Below, one piece after another: positions 22,200 through 34,317 of a stretch of 64,000 bases of DNA. How positions within the stretch are numbered: position 1 is the first letter of the stretch; each line of letters begins with the position of its first letter. The translations under genes were made by a program, and so were the position numbers. Below the pieces are notes generated by a model. That model was not told the origin of the DNA. It was given only the letters and a program-made list of their open reading frames with translations, and did not search any database. The stretch comes from Roridomyces roridus (taxonomy: Eukaryota > Basidiomycota > Agaricomycetes > Agaricales > Mycenaceae), in contig JARKIF010000001.1 in assembly GCA_029378245.1 (NCBI GenBank), forward strand, positions 186,001 to 250,000, read 5' to 3'.

Positions 22200-24800
22200 C
22201 CCGATGTCAGATGAGGGGTTTAAACACATGTCACACAACATCCTCGGCATGACCAAGTGATCATGCCAAGGAGGGGTTACCTATAGGGTTACCGGAGGCG
22301 CTCCACTTAACCAGTGATGGCCCTAAGGCCTTAATTATAGACCCTCTGAATAATTAAGGCCTTTGGCCTTAGGTTAAGACCTTAGGGCTTAGGCAGCCTC
22401 AGCCCTTAGATCCCAAAAAGGAAATAATTTCTCATCATACACAGACCAACTGGAACCATTCAAGCAACAACTATTGAGCTCGAAACCAACTCGAAACGGG
22501 CAAGTGTGTCATCTGTGAGCTATAGCCAATGTCCCTATCAGGAGCAACAACTCACAGTGTCTCACAGTGGGATGAACAGGAGTGCCGGGTGTTTGCCGGA
22601 TGCCGATCCATCAAAATTGATCCCATTGGTAAGCCTCAGGCCTTAGGTTGAAAACCAGGCTCCAAGCTAAGGCTTAGCCAAATGAAAATGTTGATCTGGC
22701 TGGAGGCATTGATAGCATGCATGGAACCTGTGATCCCAGGTATCCTGGAGTCGATGGGATGCCCCTCTTTACATTTCAAGTCACTGTATCCTTAAGGCCA
22801 TTGAACAAACCAGGCCAATGTGTGATAGTGTCTGAAAAAGACTGTTGCCTACATTGTGCATTCTCTGGATTTTCCCTGGTGATGTTACCAGCTCAGGAGC
22901 CCTTTGGGAGTGGAAACGGAGCCTTCAGAGCCAGAGATCACTCCACAACCTCCTCAGAAACATGAGTTTAATGCACATACATTTCTTGATCAATTCACTG
23001 ATTGAGCACCATGGAGTAGTAGTAGAGTAGACTGGAGACCACAAATAAGTAGATGATATTCAGAACATTCCAAAAATGTCCTATTTCATCACATTTGGTG
23101 AAGAACTGAGAGAGTTATGTTCAAGTGGTGTCCGAGCAAATGCCCATAATTTCACCTTACAACCAAGACATCCCACCACCCAACCAGAGGCAACTTGTGG
23201 AGTTTTCATCTTGGATGGATACATTGGCTACTAATATCATGTTCCACTTCAGTTTCAGTCTTTCATTGGGGCTACACAACCCCCCAGAGAAGGAACTTTG
23301 GGCATCAGGGCAAAATGATGTTGGTTGAATCTCAAGTTACACCCTCTTACTGTCTGATCTCTTGTGTTAAACTGGTGATCTGGACACAGTGAATACCCTT
23401 TAGACCATAGGATTGAGCACATGAACTGGACAGAAGGAGAATTGGTGCAGAGTGGATTTTGATCAAGTTATGATAGAATCTCTGTTGTAAGTCAAAGAAG
23501 AAAATATGAATTGGCAGGTACAAAAAGTACAAAAGACTGAGGGAATTGCGTTGCAATCCCTCCTTTATATACTCTATTGACTCCGTCCTGATCCGTCCGA
23601 AGCCCCGACATAAATCATATCTTATCAAGTCCGTCTCATACCGAACCCGCGCATCTCCGTTTCCAATCTCAATCTCAGATCTCAAGTACGATTTTCCATC
23701 CAACAATCTCTTTGGACTCATATGCCTGTATGAAACTGACTTTCAATTCGAGTTTTGATAGTATCTAGGCATCTGAGAACTCCTGAGATCACAAGGAATA
23801 CTCCCTCCATCAACACAGACCAGAAAATCACTGCCTGGGTTGATGCATCCTGTATTGTTCCTCAATGGTCTGTGTCCTCGGTATTGAGCAACCCAGCTCA
23901 TTAAATGATTTGTGAAAACACTCAGGAGAAATATCTCAAGGATTGAAGCAGGCCAGCAAATGTTATCATGAACTGAGAAAAGTGCTCTCTGTTCAATCCA
24001 TACAGTGTCCTGTTCATGCTCTGCTGCCCTCCAATGGCAGTCAAAAGATGTAGAATGGTTCAAAGAAGAGTTCATAGGCAGGATGCTTCCCAAAATGGAG
24101 AGATCTCGGCTTGGATTCCTTTAAAAACGCGAAAATTTCCTTTTTGGGAAGAAAGCGTAGTGGCTCCTGTCAATCAAGGCTGACATCAAAACTCAAAGTT
24201 GAAGCAGCTCACAAGCTTCTACTCACATTGAGGTTTGGGGGGTCATTTACGTGCATACTAAATGGCTGCTGAATGGGAATTGGAAATACAGACCGAAGGA
24301 AAGGCCAAAGAAAAAGAAAAAGATGCAGCAGGGATTGAACTCGGGACAAAAGGTAGATGAGACTTACAAGAACCAGCAGAGATAACAGTTAGCCTAAGAA
24401 GCCGTTGAACTGGGGGCATGGCGAGGGTCCATGGTACAGGATCAGAGTTCTATTTCACCATTCCTTGATTATCACCGTGACCCGGCATAATGTCAAGATG
24501 TTGATGGGGATCAGTATTCACTCTCCACAGTTCAAGCAGGCATATTGAGATGGCATTGCATGATGCTGGCTTTTTCCACAGTATTTTGCATTGCAAAGGC
24601 TAAGCAAGCATTTTCAGGCACAAGTATATAGAGTGCTTATGTGGCCCAAAGCAACAGCTATAACTTTGATGTACATCATTATTTGATGGCCGATGTAATG
24701 TGGGACTGTTTGAATCTGCCTTGATCAATAATTGATATGGGTGTGATGAGTCCGGCTATATAATGATGCCATCAATATCAGTGCACCAGATTTTGATCGT
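22200..24800. other. Lower-GC degenerate block without genes
   Basis: The base composition is visibly lower in GC than the neighbouring genes and no frame of convincing length or composition is present. A dense inverted motif CTAAGGCCTTAATTAT / ATAATTAAGGCCTTTGGCC lies at about 22312-22400. The block looks like a decayed transposon interior. 24.8-26.1 kb is GC-richer but also shows only low-complexity frames (His/Pro/Arg-rich). Confidence 0.5.
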
Positions 24801-26155
24801 GATCATCGATTTCCGATTTTGATGCCTGCCACATTTCCCATCAATATTGGAGAAGCGAGTTTTGGAACGCATCACTAGTTCCCGATCTAGAAATGGACCA
24901 ACTTTTGGCCAAACAATGACATCAGCCGGCAGCAACGGCCGGCGCCGACTCACATCGGACGGCTCCTGAGACAAAATTCGTCTCCAAGTCCCTCGCAAGG
25001 AGAAAAGAACAGTCATTGTATTGCACGCCGAGGTTGTACATACTATAGAACATGAATTAAGGATACAGACGTCGATCGCCCGGGGTCTCTCCCACGATGC
25101 GCGGAAACTCGGCCGGAAAGACGCCCAGGCACGACGCTCACGTCTACCCCTGCCCTGCCTGCCTCGCCCGCTGCGCAATGCCCGCCTCCCATCGGCGTGT
25201 AGTGTTCGAGCTCGTGCAAAGGGCGCGAAGCGAGTGGGGATGGCGTGGGCATGGGCATGGGTATGGGTGTCACGACGTGGCGTGGGCCTCGTGGTCGGCG
25301 TATGTGAGAGAAGCTAGACAGGGTAGGGTGAGGAGGCGATGGGCGGTGAGCGTGGTACAGTGAAAGCTCGTCGTTCATCGGCGCGAATCTTCGAGAGAGA
25401 GATGCTAGTGCGTGTCGGGCGTGGCGTGGCATGGCGGGTAGCAAGGCGACGACGGGGCTGAGCATGGGCGAGCAGCGAGCGTGGCGGGACAGAGCGAGAA
25501 GAGTGGGTTCTGTAGGCAAGCGCTGGGGCGAAGATGCAGGGTGTCGTCGTCGTGGTCAAGAAGGAAAAGGTGTAATGAGTCACCGGCAGCGTTTGCGGCA
25601 GCCTGAGACAGTGCCGTGCTGCCGAAGGGCTGTGTATTTGGACTCAGTTTGTTCCACTTCCGGATTGGGAAGGCGTGATGCGTTCCAATTGCAAGATCGC
25701 AATATTGGATAACAACTACAAAGAAATACCACTGGAAATGGGGGTTAACAACACCTGCTGGATTGCCGGGATGCCGGGGGGTGATGAGATATACCTGGGT
25801 GATTCTGGGTAGGGTGCATATTATAATGTGCACCTGTGGGCAGACCGGTGCACATTATAATGTGACTACTGGCAGTGGTGCAACCTTCTCGTCGTACTGG
25901 GCCATGTCACCCACGCCGTTCCGCGTCTGATCCGATCACCCGGCAAGCCGGCCTAGACGCTGTCGTTGACAGACCCGAAGAAGCCGATGCGAAGCTTCCA
26001 GCTAGTTCAAGCAGCCGAACAACCCTCTGGATGACAGTCGGAATTAGCCTGGCTGACAGATATGCCGAAAAACTGGCACCAGCTGGACGTTAGAGCTGGA
26101 GTACACATGGCAACCATTTGGGTGTGTAGGAGGATGTAACAAGTGCGGCAAGTTC

Positions 26156-26689
26156 CAGTGTTGGAGATAAGTTGATAAGCCCTTATCTCACTATTACTAA
26201 GGGCTTATCATATGATAAGCTAAGGCCTTAACATGGGACCTTGACGATGATAAGTTGTTATTAAGGGTTATTGTACTTCGATCTCCGCTGATGCCGCGAT
26301 CAGCCGGGGATCAGATTTGATGATCATCCACCTTCCATGGTTGCCGATCACTAGTGATTGTACCGAGGCAGATGAGGGCAGACGGTATGTAGTGATGCAA
26401 TGCCAATGGCACAATCGACCCACACCCACGGACTGATCCACCCGTGAATGAGCTACCACTGATGCACAGAGCAGGTGTGGGCATTTGGATAACTGGATGA
26501 GCCAAGAATGAATTGTTCCCTGGCCTTCCGAGGCTCCTGAGTTGGCTGTCGGCTGACCCGGCAGGCCCGGCAGGGATTTCCATTTTGGGAAATAACCCTT
26601 AATATGACCCGCCCTTATTAACCCTTATTATTGAGCAAAGCCCTTAATTTCAGAAGCCACCCTTATTAAGACCCTTATCTACAACACTG
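26156..26689. mobile_element. 534-bp MITE, hAT-like ends
   Basis: CAGTGTTGGAGATAAG at 26156 is matched inverted by CTTATCTACAACACTG ending at 26689 (one mismatch). The interior is rich in CTTATTAAGGG/CCCTTAATAAG-like palindromes near both ends. No convincing target duplication is left, so one flank may have been rearranged; the segmental duplication begins only about 80 bases further on. Confidence 0.6.
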
Positions 26690-26729
26690 GCGCAACACAC
26701 TCAGTTGATGTGTATCAAACCACGACAAA

Positions 26730-26768
26730 TGCGGCACACTCGTGAGTCGCTGATCACAGTGTGCCGCA
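26730..26768. repeat. Perfect 11-bp hairpin at the edge of the segmental duplication
   Basis: TGCGGCACACT (26730-26740) pairs perfectly with AGTGTGCCGCA (26758-26768) across a 17-base loop. The duplicated DUF2828 sequence starts a few bases later. It may mark the end of a further element or simply a breakpoint. Confidence 0.45.
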
Positions 26769-26772
26769 CGTG

Positions 26773-27690
26773 CGGCTTCAGTGTCGCCCCGGTAATCGAC
26801 CGCTTCCCTTTCTCCACCGAGATAAGGTACTTTTGGAACCCCTCGGGGTCGTGCCGGAAGAAGTGGCCCTTGTTGTTCTTCATACACACCGAGCTCACGC
26901 CGCTGTAAGAGATGTCTTTCCACCGGTTGGCCGACATGAGCGTCTCGGTGACGCGCGTCCCTGCCCGGAGAGGGGTGAGCACCCAGCGGCGGTAGTACGA
27001 GCGGAGAATGTCCGTCGCCTCGGGGGTGTCGAGCGAGAGGTCCTTGAGCGCGGACGGGAAGGTGGCGGAGGGAAGCGCCAGTGCGGAGCCGTCGTGGTAG
27101 ACGAGGCGGGCGATGGCGGTGGAGATGTTACTATGCCGGTCGTGCGTGCCGAGCGGGCTGGGAGCCCACTTTGGTGCAAGTGAGATATCTCGAAGAACGG
27201 CCTGGTCACCGGACTTCCAAAGACTCGAGTCTGCGAGGAGCCGCGCGGAGAAGAGGCGCGCTACCGCGACATAGAGGGCGCGGTACTTGGGGTCAGCGAG
27301 CTTCTGATGTAAGCGGGCGTGATTCGCTGCACCAACGGCAGACCGCATAGCTTTTATGACGGGTTTTAAGTCAATTTCGAGTCGGGGAGGGCGCGGATGG
27401 GCGTGACGTTGGCGACGTTTCGGTTTCGGTTTTCCTTTATTGTGCAGGAAAACGGCAGGCCGTGAGATGTTACTCAGCTCGTCGACGGGAGCGAGTGCCA
27501 GAATACTAGAGAGCAATTAGTAGCTGCCACATTCATGGAATTCAGTACATACCGGTAGAAAGCCTCTTTCTCTCCCTTTCCCTCGTGGATACTACGTAGA
27601 TTCCATATGATCTTGAGAGTCATCGCCGGATCCTCTGCCCATGCCTAGCCAGCGTTAGCGATATCGATGGCAGCAGCAAAGAGCGCGCAC
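26773..27690 (-). pseudogene. Truncated DUF2828 copy
   Basis: The minus-strand frame matches the long DUF2828 exon (RPAVFLHNKGKPKPKRR, HYNIST-type region DRHSNISTAIARLVYHDGS, YSGVSSVCMKNNKGHFF), but both ends are missing: the C-terminal vWA part is replaced at 26773 and a 129-bp piece around the exon start is deleted at 27504/27505. The frame itself is open, so it could make a peptide, but not a DUF2828 protein. Confidence 0.8.
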
Positions 27691-27697
27691 CTTGTCC

Positions 27698-29750
27698 AAA
27701 TGCTCGTCTTGCCCTCCCTCACCCGCCTAAGATTCTCAAACAACTGCCACTCAGCCTGAGGATCCAGATTACTGCTCAGCTCGTCCACGCAAACGAGCTT
27801 GACGGTGCCGGAGGTGAACCGCATGAATGTCCGCGATCTAAAGACCCATGAGCTCGGGAATGCGTAGAAAATGGAAAAGAGCATACGCGACCAATCTCTG
27901 CCTCTCCCCACCAGAAACAGTCACCTGCTTCTTCATGTTCCCCACCGCCGCACTGAGCTCCGGGTCCACAGCCTTATTCCCCTTGCCCACATTATTCCAC
28001 TGCAGCCCCCTCGGCCACTCGAGCACCGTCCCCAACCCATCCATCATCTTCCCAACAACACCCTCCGCCCCACCCAGCCTCGCCGCATCCCAAATCATCT
28101 CCACATCACCCACCCTCGCAGGATTCCCCAGCCCGATATTCTCACCCAGTGAAAGCGGGTAAAGATGATGATCCTGCGTCAGACTCGCCATCGCCATCCT
28201 CAAATCCGCTACCTTATAGTCCTTGATGTCCTGCCCGTCGACGAGGATGGAGCCACAAGTCGCATCGTACAGCCGCGTGAGCAGCTTGATTATGGTGCTC
28301 TTCCCCGAGCCGTTGCTCCCGACGATGACGACGAGCTGCCCGGGCTTGATGGAGAGACTGACGTCGTTCAGCGCCTTGGCTGTCGTCCCTGGGTATGAGA
28401 ACGAGACGTTCCTTCGAGGCGGTCAGATTGCGTCGTGCCTCTCGAAGAGAACTCACCTGAGCTCGAAGGACATGCCCTTCTCATGCGGAGAGTAAGCAAG
28501 ATCCCCATCCTGCATCTCGTGCACCGACTTTTCGAGGTCGTACACCGTTTGCACGGACGCCAGCCGGGGTGCTCCATGCTGCACATAAAACACGATCTCT
28601 ACAAACATCCGCGAGAGCATACTCTCACTCTGATGCAGAGTCGCTAGCGTAGACAGAGTGAATGCGCCGGGGTTCAGGATGGCTATTGAGGCGTAGTAGA
28701 GCTGTAATTGTCTTCAGACACGCTGCTTATGGAGTCGACGCGCATACCATCGGGAGTTCTTTCGCGATTTTGAGGGCAAGATGCGAAGAGTAGCCCATCC
28801 TCTCGTATTGCACGTAGGGCTGGCCAATTTCCGTGTCCCCCAGCAGCCCAACCGATCTCCGGAACTCTAAGCAAAGCTGAGCGACCACTTCCTCGCAACG
28901 AATGAAGGCATACCTCGCAGAATATACCCCACAACATCGCCCATAAGGATATCCTGCCTGTACCTCGCCTCACCAAGCCTACGCAGACTGTTCATCCGCA
29001 AATAATGCGGATCCGTAGCTTCGACGATGTGTGAAATCGTCCAAAGCGTCGGCTGCATCAAAAATTCGAGGACAGGGTGCGCTAGGCATACGAACGCGAG
29101 GATGGGTCCGTGGCCGGGGGAGCGCACCAGACGAAAGACATAGCCGAGCTGGAGCGCCGTGCCCAGCGAGACGGTGAGTGCGCGGAGGATTTGTATGAAA
29201 GCCGAATATGAGACTTGTTCGGCGGCTTGGCTTGTGCTGAGGTTCGCTGAGACGCCAGTGAGGTCCGTCGCGAGCTTGGCTTTTGGGCACAGTCAGTATG
29301 GAAAGAGGGTGGTAATAAAAACGCACTTTTGAGCACAAACTCTTGCATCTTGGCCTCGAACCTCGAATCCATCTTCATCCTAAGCCGCGCACCCCAATAG
29401 CCAATGCCCGTCGTGAGTCCCAGCCCAACCATCCGAAGAGCCACCGCCCACGCGAGAGTCGCGCCATCCACGCGCCCAGCCTTCAGACCCTCCTCAATCA
29501 CAGCCAACACCCTCCCCACCAAATGCAACCCCACCGTCCGATCGAAGACGTCCACCCAAACCGTCAAGATCAGCATAAGGAAGAACGACCACGGGCCAGC
29601 GGTGTCGTAGATGTCATTCGTCAGGCGGAGCAGCGTGCGGAGTCCTTGGCTGACTTTTTTCGACCATTGGTTGTTGACCGAGTATTTCTCTGTTACGATG
29701 CGATAGACTCCGAGTTGTTTAGATTGGATGGCAGGGCCTGCAGGGGACAT
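27698..29750 (-). pseudogene. ABC transporter copy, 3'-truncated
   Basis: The copy begins at ATG 29750 like the intact gene and keeps the membrane exons, Walker A, signature (VSGGERQR) and Walker B (VCVDELSSNLD; the Pro after DE is Leu). It then stops matching just after VREGKT, so the H-loop histidine (FVTHR in the intact copy) and the C-terminus are lost, replaced by DUF2828-derived sequence. ATP hydrolysis would be lost. Confidence 0.8.
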
Positions 29751-30051
29751 AAAGGTATAGCGCGAAGCTCGGAGCCGCGAGTCATGTTGGCAAGAACGGA
29801 AATTTCTACACCGCTTTCGGAAGGTGTACAGATGCGATTCCATTATCAAGTATGTACATACGACAAAAGGTCATTCAAAGCAGCAGGCAATTGCGGTGGG
29901 TATGTATGATGGAGATAAATACAGTATGCCCAGTGGTGCGAATACGAATAGATGCGAATACAGATAGCAGTGGTGTGGTGGTGTACAAATAACAGCTTTT
30001 GAGTCGTCGATCGAAGATATGGGTCAGGCGGCGGCGAAAACGCGTATCTAG

Positions 30052-31055
30052 CTAGCCAGCGCGCGCACGCGGTTGAAGAAGACGGTCGTGAAAGGCGAAA
30101 GCGTGGGGAGGGGGAGGCTTAATAGCCATAGTAGACCCTACATACACGTCAGTCAAGCTCCAACGCCAGGAAAGGAGACTCACCCTCTTGACGTAGTCGA
30201 TATCGGCTGAAAGTCCGTACGCCCCGACTCGACAAAGTGGTGCAAGACGAGTGCCCAATCGTCCCTCGAGTCCCACGCGATCTTGGACGGCGGGTCGACC
30301 TCGACAGGCATCACCTGCGAGACGTCGCCGCACTGGATGATAATGACGGCAGTCCCGATACCCCCATCGGCCCTGCACCTCTGCTCGCGACGCTGGATGT
30401 CAGCAATCACGAGCGGGTCGCAGATGTACGTTCGGGGAACGACGTGGGTCGCAGCGACCGAGAATCTGAAAGATAAAGATGAGAAGTTGATCCGGGAAGC
30501 AGAGAGAGTAAACGCACCGGCGGTGGGACTCGTGGTGGTCAGACGGCGTCAGCTCGACGAGAAGGGCGTTTTGGCGGACATTGGCGGGGATACGCTTCAA
30601 TTGGAGCGCTTGGAAGCCAGCCCAGCCGAGGAGTGGAGCGTGCGCCGAGGTGAATTTGCGGAGGCTCTTTGCGAGGTTGTCGTAGCCCGAAGATGGGTGC
30701 TTGGCAGCGGAAACCTGGCTGGCGGTGTGTTGGCAGATGGCCTTGTGTGATGGCCAGTGGACCTTCTGGCAATCGGGAGACTGTGGGGTACGATGAGCTC
30801 CAGGCTCGAGCACTGGAATAAAAAAAAACTCACGCAGTATTGAGTCGTCATCTAGATGAGATGTATCTTGTCAGCAAGGTCTCGGCGGTGGACAGGAACG
30901 GGGTAACGCACGCAGCCGCCACATAGTCTGAATTTCGACACGGAGGGTGACTCGGCAGCACCACACTGGTCACAGATTCGGTAGCCACGTTGGCGAACCG
31001 AGTGGGTAGGAGGAGTGTGATAGTTGGCAGCGGCGGGCTGGGAGTAGTAGGCCAT
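30052..31055 (-). CDS. MYND zinc-finger protein
   Basis: The ATG at 31055 starts MAYYSQPAAANYH; the exons then spell the MYND finger CDQCGAAESPSVSKFRLCGG, C-MTTQYC-SPDC-QKVHWPSHKAIC, using a tiny exon (ATGACGACTCAATACTGC) between two introns. A conserved C-terminal part (LAKSLRKFTSAHAPLLGW; AVIIIQCGDVSQVMPVEVD; WALVLHHFVESGRTDF) follows and the last exon ends at 30052 with a Pro-rich tail (MAIKPPPPHAFAFHD). MYND fingers bind proline-rich peptides. The C-terminal ~200 residues belong to a family frequent in mushroom genomes with no assigned function. This is the intact partner of the fragment at 13077. Confidence 0.8.
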
Positions 31056-31139
31056 TGTTGTCCTCGAAGGAGAAGAGGTAGATGACTCGAAGGAGGGATC
31101 GAGACGCGATCTGGCTTGGAAGGCTGTTTGAAATTCCCA

Positions 31140-31146
31140 TTATATA
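31140..31146 (-). promoter_or_regulatory. TATA box of the MYND gene
   Basis: The minus strand reads TATATAA about 85 bases upstream of the ATG at 31055, a usual distance for a fungal promoter. Confidence 0.4.
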
Positions 31147-31179
31147 GGCGGCTATTTTCTTTGTGCGCAATAGCCAAGT

Positions 31180-32850
31180 GGGTTTTCCCGATCGTGAAAC
31201 AAAAAAGCTATTGTCTAGCGCTCGCGAGACAAGAGACCAGATGGGCATGCTGGTCGGAGATATCGTAAGGATGTGTGAGAGGTGATGGGTGCAGGAAGCA
31301 AAGACAATAGAGGTGAGAGCCCGTGGCTATGTGATCTCAAAACACAATTGGGCTCTTGCTTCGATTTCACCAATTAAGAATCCTGAAGCACTTGCTCTCC
31401 ATTCCCTGCGTCCCCGGAGCACCTTTTTGTTCTTTCAAATTCCACGTCATGCTTTGATTTTGTCTCGGTCCTTGCGGTCATCCATCACCATGCGTCGGCT
31501 GCTTTGTCTCGATCTTCGCTTGCTACGCGCCCGTAAATTGAATGACGGCAAATCTACTCGGGTGGTGTTGAAAGAGGGCGGTGCCCGCCTCAGATCCTGA
31601 AAGGTGTGTTGTCGCGGTCACGGTGGAAAGGAAACCGACATGATGAGCGCGCGCCTGCAGATCCTGTTTGCTTTCCCGATCATCCTCAACAGCATCCAAG
31701 TATGTGCTGAACTGCCTTCCCTACATATGCCCGACGCGCGTCTCTTTGTCTTTTGCTCGGATATAGATTCAAGCCATCCGAGTGCCCTGAAAGTCGGCTA
31801 CTTGTGATCTGCGATATGACGCTTTTCTTTGTCTCGAGCCGATTTTGCACAAGACCTGCGCTTTGAGCCAGTTTTTGGGAGGAACTCTATCCCCACTCCT
31901 TCAAGAATACACCAGGTACCGAACTGCCTCACGAGTCTCAGTCGGCGTCTGTGGGTGCATAGGACTTCTGTTCTTGCATGCATCGCGTCATTCCGCGGAT
32001 GCGCCATTCCACAGCATTGGCTGACATATGTTTTCGTCGAAGCCCGCCCCAAAATTATCGTACTAAAAGCCACGCATCGATTCTTGCCGCCTTCTTCTTA
32101 CGCCCCGTCTGCGCTTCAATATCTCTATCCACCGCGCTCCTCGCCATCCTCATTCCGACTCTCATCTTTGGAGCAGCGTTCGCCACAGAATTTATTCTTG
32201 TGCCCTTGATGTTTCGACATTGTTACATCCATCTACTCCTCTCTGCACCGGATGACGGCGCTCTCCACAGCCTTATATCTATCGTTTCCGCAAAATACCG
32301 AGCAGATTTGGTCCCGAGCAAACACACAAAGTTGATTCTCGTCTTTGTGGGTACATACAGTACGTCTCTTCATCGTTTGATGGTTTTCTTTAGAAACTGT
32401 GTTGGCGAAGTTCGACTGGTTACATGGTTCTCCCGCGTCTTTGTGTCCTCACCGCTTGACGGTTATCCCTTGATGCGGATGCCCAGATTTTTCTGCGTGC
32501 AAATATCTCTGTTCCGTTTCGAACGCTTCAAAGTAGTAAGCATGCTTTTTATACGGCCTTTCTTGCTTGCTAATGCCCTGTTCAAGTTTCCGGGCCAGCG
32601 AGGCAATGCCTATGTGCAGGTGAACTGATTTCTGGTGTGAATTCCCGGATTTCGTGTACTGAACTGAATATTCTCTTCGTTCTGCTCCGAGCTGGCACCG
32701 CCACTTCGGAAATTACACGGATCACCGGTCCGAGAGATCACTATGACGATGACAAACCCTGACAAACTCTCCTTTTTTCGCCGAGGTCTAGATTCAAGAT
32801 TGCGCGATAAAATGTGATACAGGTCATCCATCTTCCTTCCTTTCCTACCG
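31180..32850. other. Interval between MYND and IDO genes, no firm gene
   Basis: The longest plus-strand frame (31978-32628) has hydrophobic stretches (STALLAILIPTLIFGAAFA) but no recognisable family, no good start context and no partner exons that I could find. I do not call it a gene. Confidence 0.3.
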
Positions 32851-32860
32851 GCCGTACTCC

Positions 32861-34317
32861 ATGGACGCCCTCCCGCCCGACCACTTTCTCGCCCTCTCCC
32901 GCCTAGACGCGTTTCTCGGGACCTCCGCCGAGGCCGTCTACGACACCTCGACGCTCGCTGCGCATGACTTTGACGTCGACAACCGAACGGGGTTTATGCC
33001 ACCCCAGGCTCCGCCGGGGAGGCTTCCCGCAGATTGGGAGGCCTGGGAGCTGCTCCTGGACAGTGCGATCGCGGATCCGCTGCAGCTGGGAGACAAGCCC
33101 AGCCTCTCCGACGCAGACAAGCGTCGATCGGAAGCTTGGAGAACGTCTGTCCGTGAAGTAGGCGATATCACCCTGCCCTGAAACTAGCAGCTAACGCCGG
33201 CCCGCAGCTACCTGTAATCCCCATCACCAGTCTGCTAAGGTCCGAGACTGACCTGCGTCGCGCGCATGTGGTCCTAGCATGGACGATGCACTTTTACATC
33301 CACTCCCTGCCTCCGGACGTCCCTGTCGTCGTCCCCGCTCCTCTCACGATTCCTCTCTTCCAAATATGCGCCCAACTCAAGCTCCCGCCCGTCCTGACGT
33401 ACTCGGACACGGTGCTCTATAACTGGAAGCTCAAAACTCCCTCTTCCAAAGCCACACCCGATCTCGACAACCTCCAGAGTCGGACGCTCTTCACCGGCAC
33501 ACGCGACGAAGAGGAATTCTACCTCACCTCCGCGCGGATGGAGTTGCGCGGCGTGGAAGCGCTCGACCTCATGCGAGGAACCATGGACGAAGCTTTCGTC
33601 GGTGACGACCTTGCCATGCGGCGCATAACGACCTACCTCACGCGCCTCGCGAGCGTCATTGACGACCTCAAGACGATCATCGCGGGTGTCCGGCAGGGCT
33701 GCGAGCCCATGGTCTTTTACAACGACATACGGCCTTGGTTCCGCGGTGCAGACTCGGGGAAGCGGCCCTGGGCATTTGAGGGTCTCGATAGCGACCCGTC
33801 GTTCGAGTACCCCGCAGAGCTGTCTGGTCCCAGTGCGGGGCAGAGCTCGCTCATTCATGCGCTGGATATGTTCCTGGGCGTAGACGAATTCTCTCACGCG
33901 TCAGGTCTCACTGGGGCCTCCTCCTCCTCTTCTTCTTCCGAGACGACCAAGAAGAGCGCGTTCCTCGTACGGATGCAGCTCTACATGCCGCGGCACCATC
34001 GCAACTTTCTCAACCACCTGGCGGCGAACCCGCGTCCGCTGCGCGAGATTGTGAGCACACGCGTCGGGGAGGAGATAGGGGACGAGCTGCGTCAGGCCTA
34101 CAATGAGGCCGTAGGGGCGCTCAAGCGGTTCCGGGATTACCATATCAGCATCGTGACGTCGTATATCATCCAGCCCGCACGCCGGGTGGCGGAGACCCAG
34201 GGCCAGACCGACTTGACGGGGGCAGAGGAGGTGCCGCTCAAGGGCACCGGCGGCACGGACCTGGCGAGGTTCCTGAAGGCGGTTAGAGATCGGACGGCTG
34301 CCGCTGTTATTCCTTAG
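32861..34317 (+). CDS. Indoleamine 2,3-dioxygenase
   Basis: Two exons, 32861-33157 and 33208-34317, join in phase 0 (VRE|LPVIPIT). The protein is about 468 residues, normal for fungal IDO. Family marks are present: GFMPPQAPPGRLPADWEAWE near the N-terminus, RDEEEFYL, the G-A/P-x-QSSLIHALDMFLGV segment, MPRHHRNFL, and FRDYHISIVTSYI, where the His is the proximal haem ligand. The enzyme opens the indole ring of tryptophan to give N-formylkynurenine, the first step toward kynurenine and de novo NAD. A Ser run (SSSSSSS, residues ~330) is a local insertion. Nothing looks damaged. Confidence 0.93.

Larger units (their letters stand above)
17249..26129. mobile_element. Possible 8.9-kb outer element enclosing the nested transposons
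   Basis: CTACACACCCAAA at 17249-17261 is repeated inverted at 26117-26129. Just inside both ends the motif CAGCTGG(A) recurs: about four times at 17280-17410 and about twice at 26070-26095. Matching ends plus matching subterminal repeats suggest one large DNA transposon into which the Tc1-type element, the hAT-type MITE and others were inserted. No exact target duplication is visible, and no transposase for it was recognised. Confidence 0.25.
26773..30700. repeat. Mosaic segmental duplication of 3.2-13.7 kb
   Basis: Four blocks follow in the same order and orientation: 26773-27504 matches 3253-3979, 27505-27697 matches 4109-4307, 27698-29862 matches 6930-9082 and 29863 to about 30690 matches 12890 to about 13705. 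Mismatches are only a few per hundred bases. The junctions are abrupt (for example accttgtccaaa followed by tgctcgtcttgcc near 27698). The tRNA, GNAT and YPI1 genes and the 3.8-kb interval are missing from this copy. Confidence 0.9.

Noticed and set aside
22312..22400. Strong palindromes that might suggest a terminator or regulatory RNA
   Set aside because: They lie in a degenerate, gene-free block and resemble the CTTAAG-rich ends of the nearby 26156-26689 element; more likely transposon remains.
24290..24420. tRNA-like segment on the minus strand with a B-box-like GAGTTCAATCC
   Set aside because: No acceptor or anticodon stem can be formed. It could be a tRNA-derived SINE, but one box match is too little.
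25043..25833. Several overlapping frames on both strands, Arg/His/Pro-rich
   Set aside because: Low-complexity composition in all frames, no exon pattern and no known domain; probably non-coding GC-rich DNA.
31978..32628. 216-codon plus-strand frame with hydrophobic stretches
   Set aside because: No family, no signal for a start, no companion exons, and base usage unlike the neighbouring genes.
33274..33897. Minus-strand open frame of 207 codons
   Set aside because: Antisense to the indoleamine dioxygenase gene; a by-product of its high GC coding sequence.
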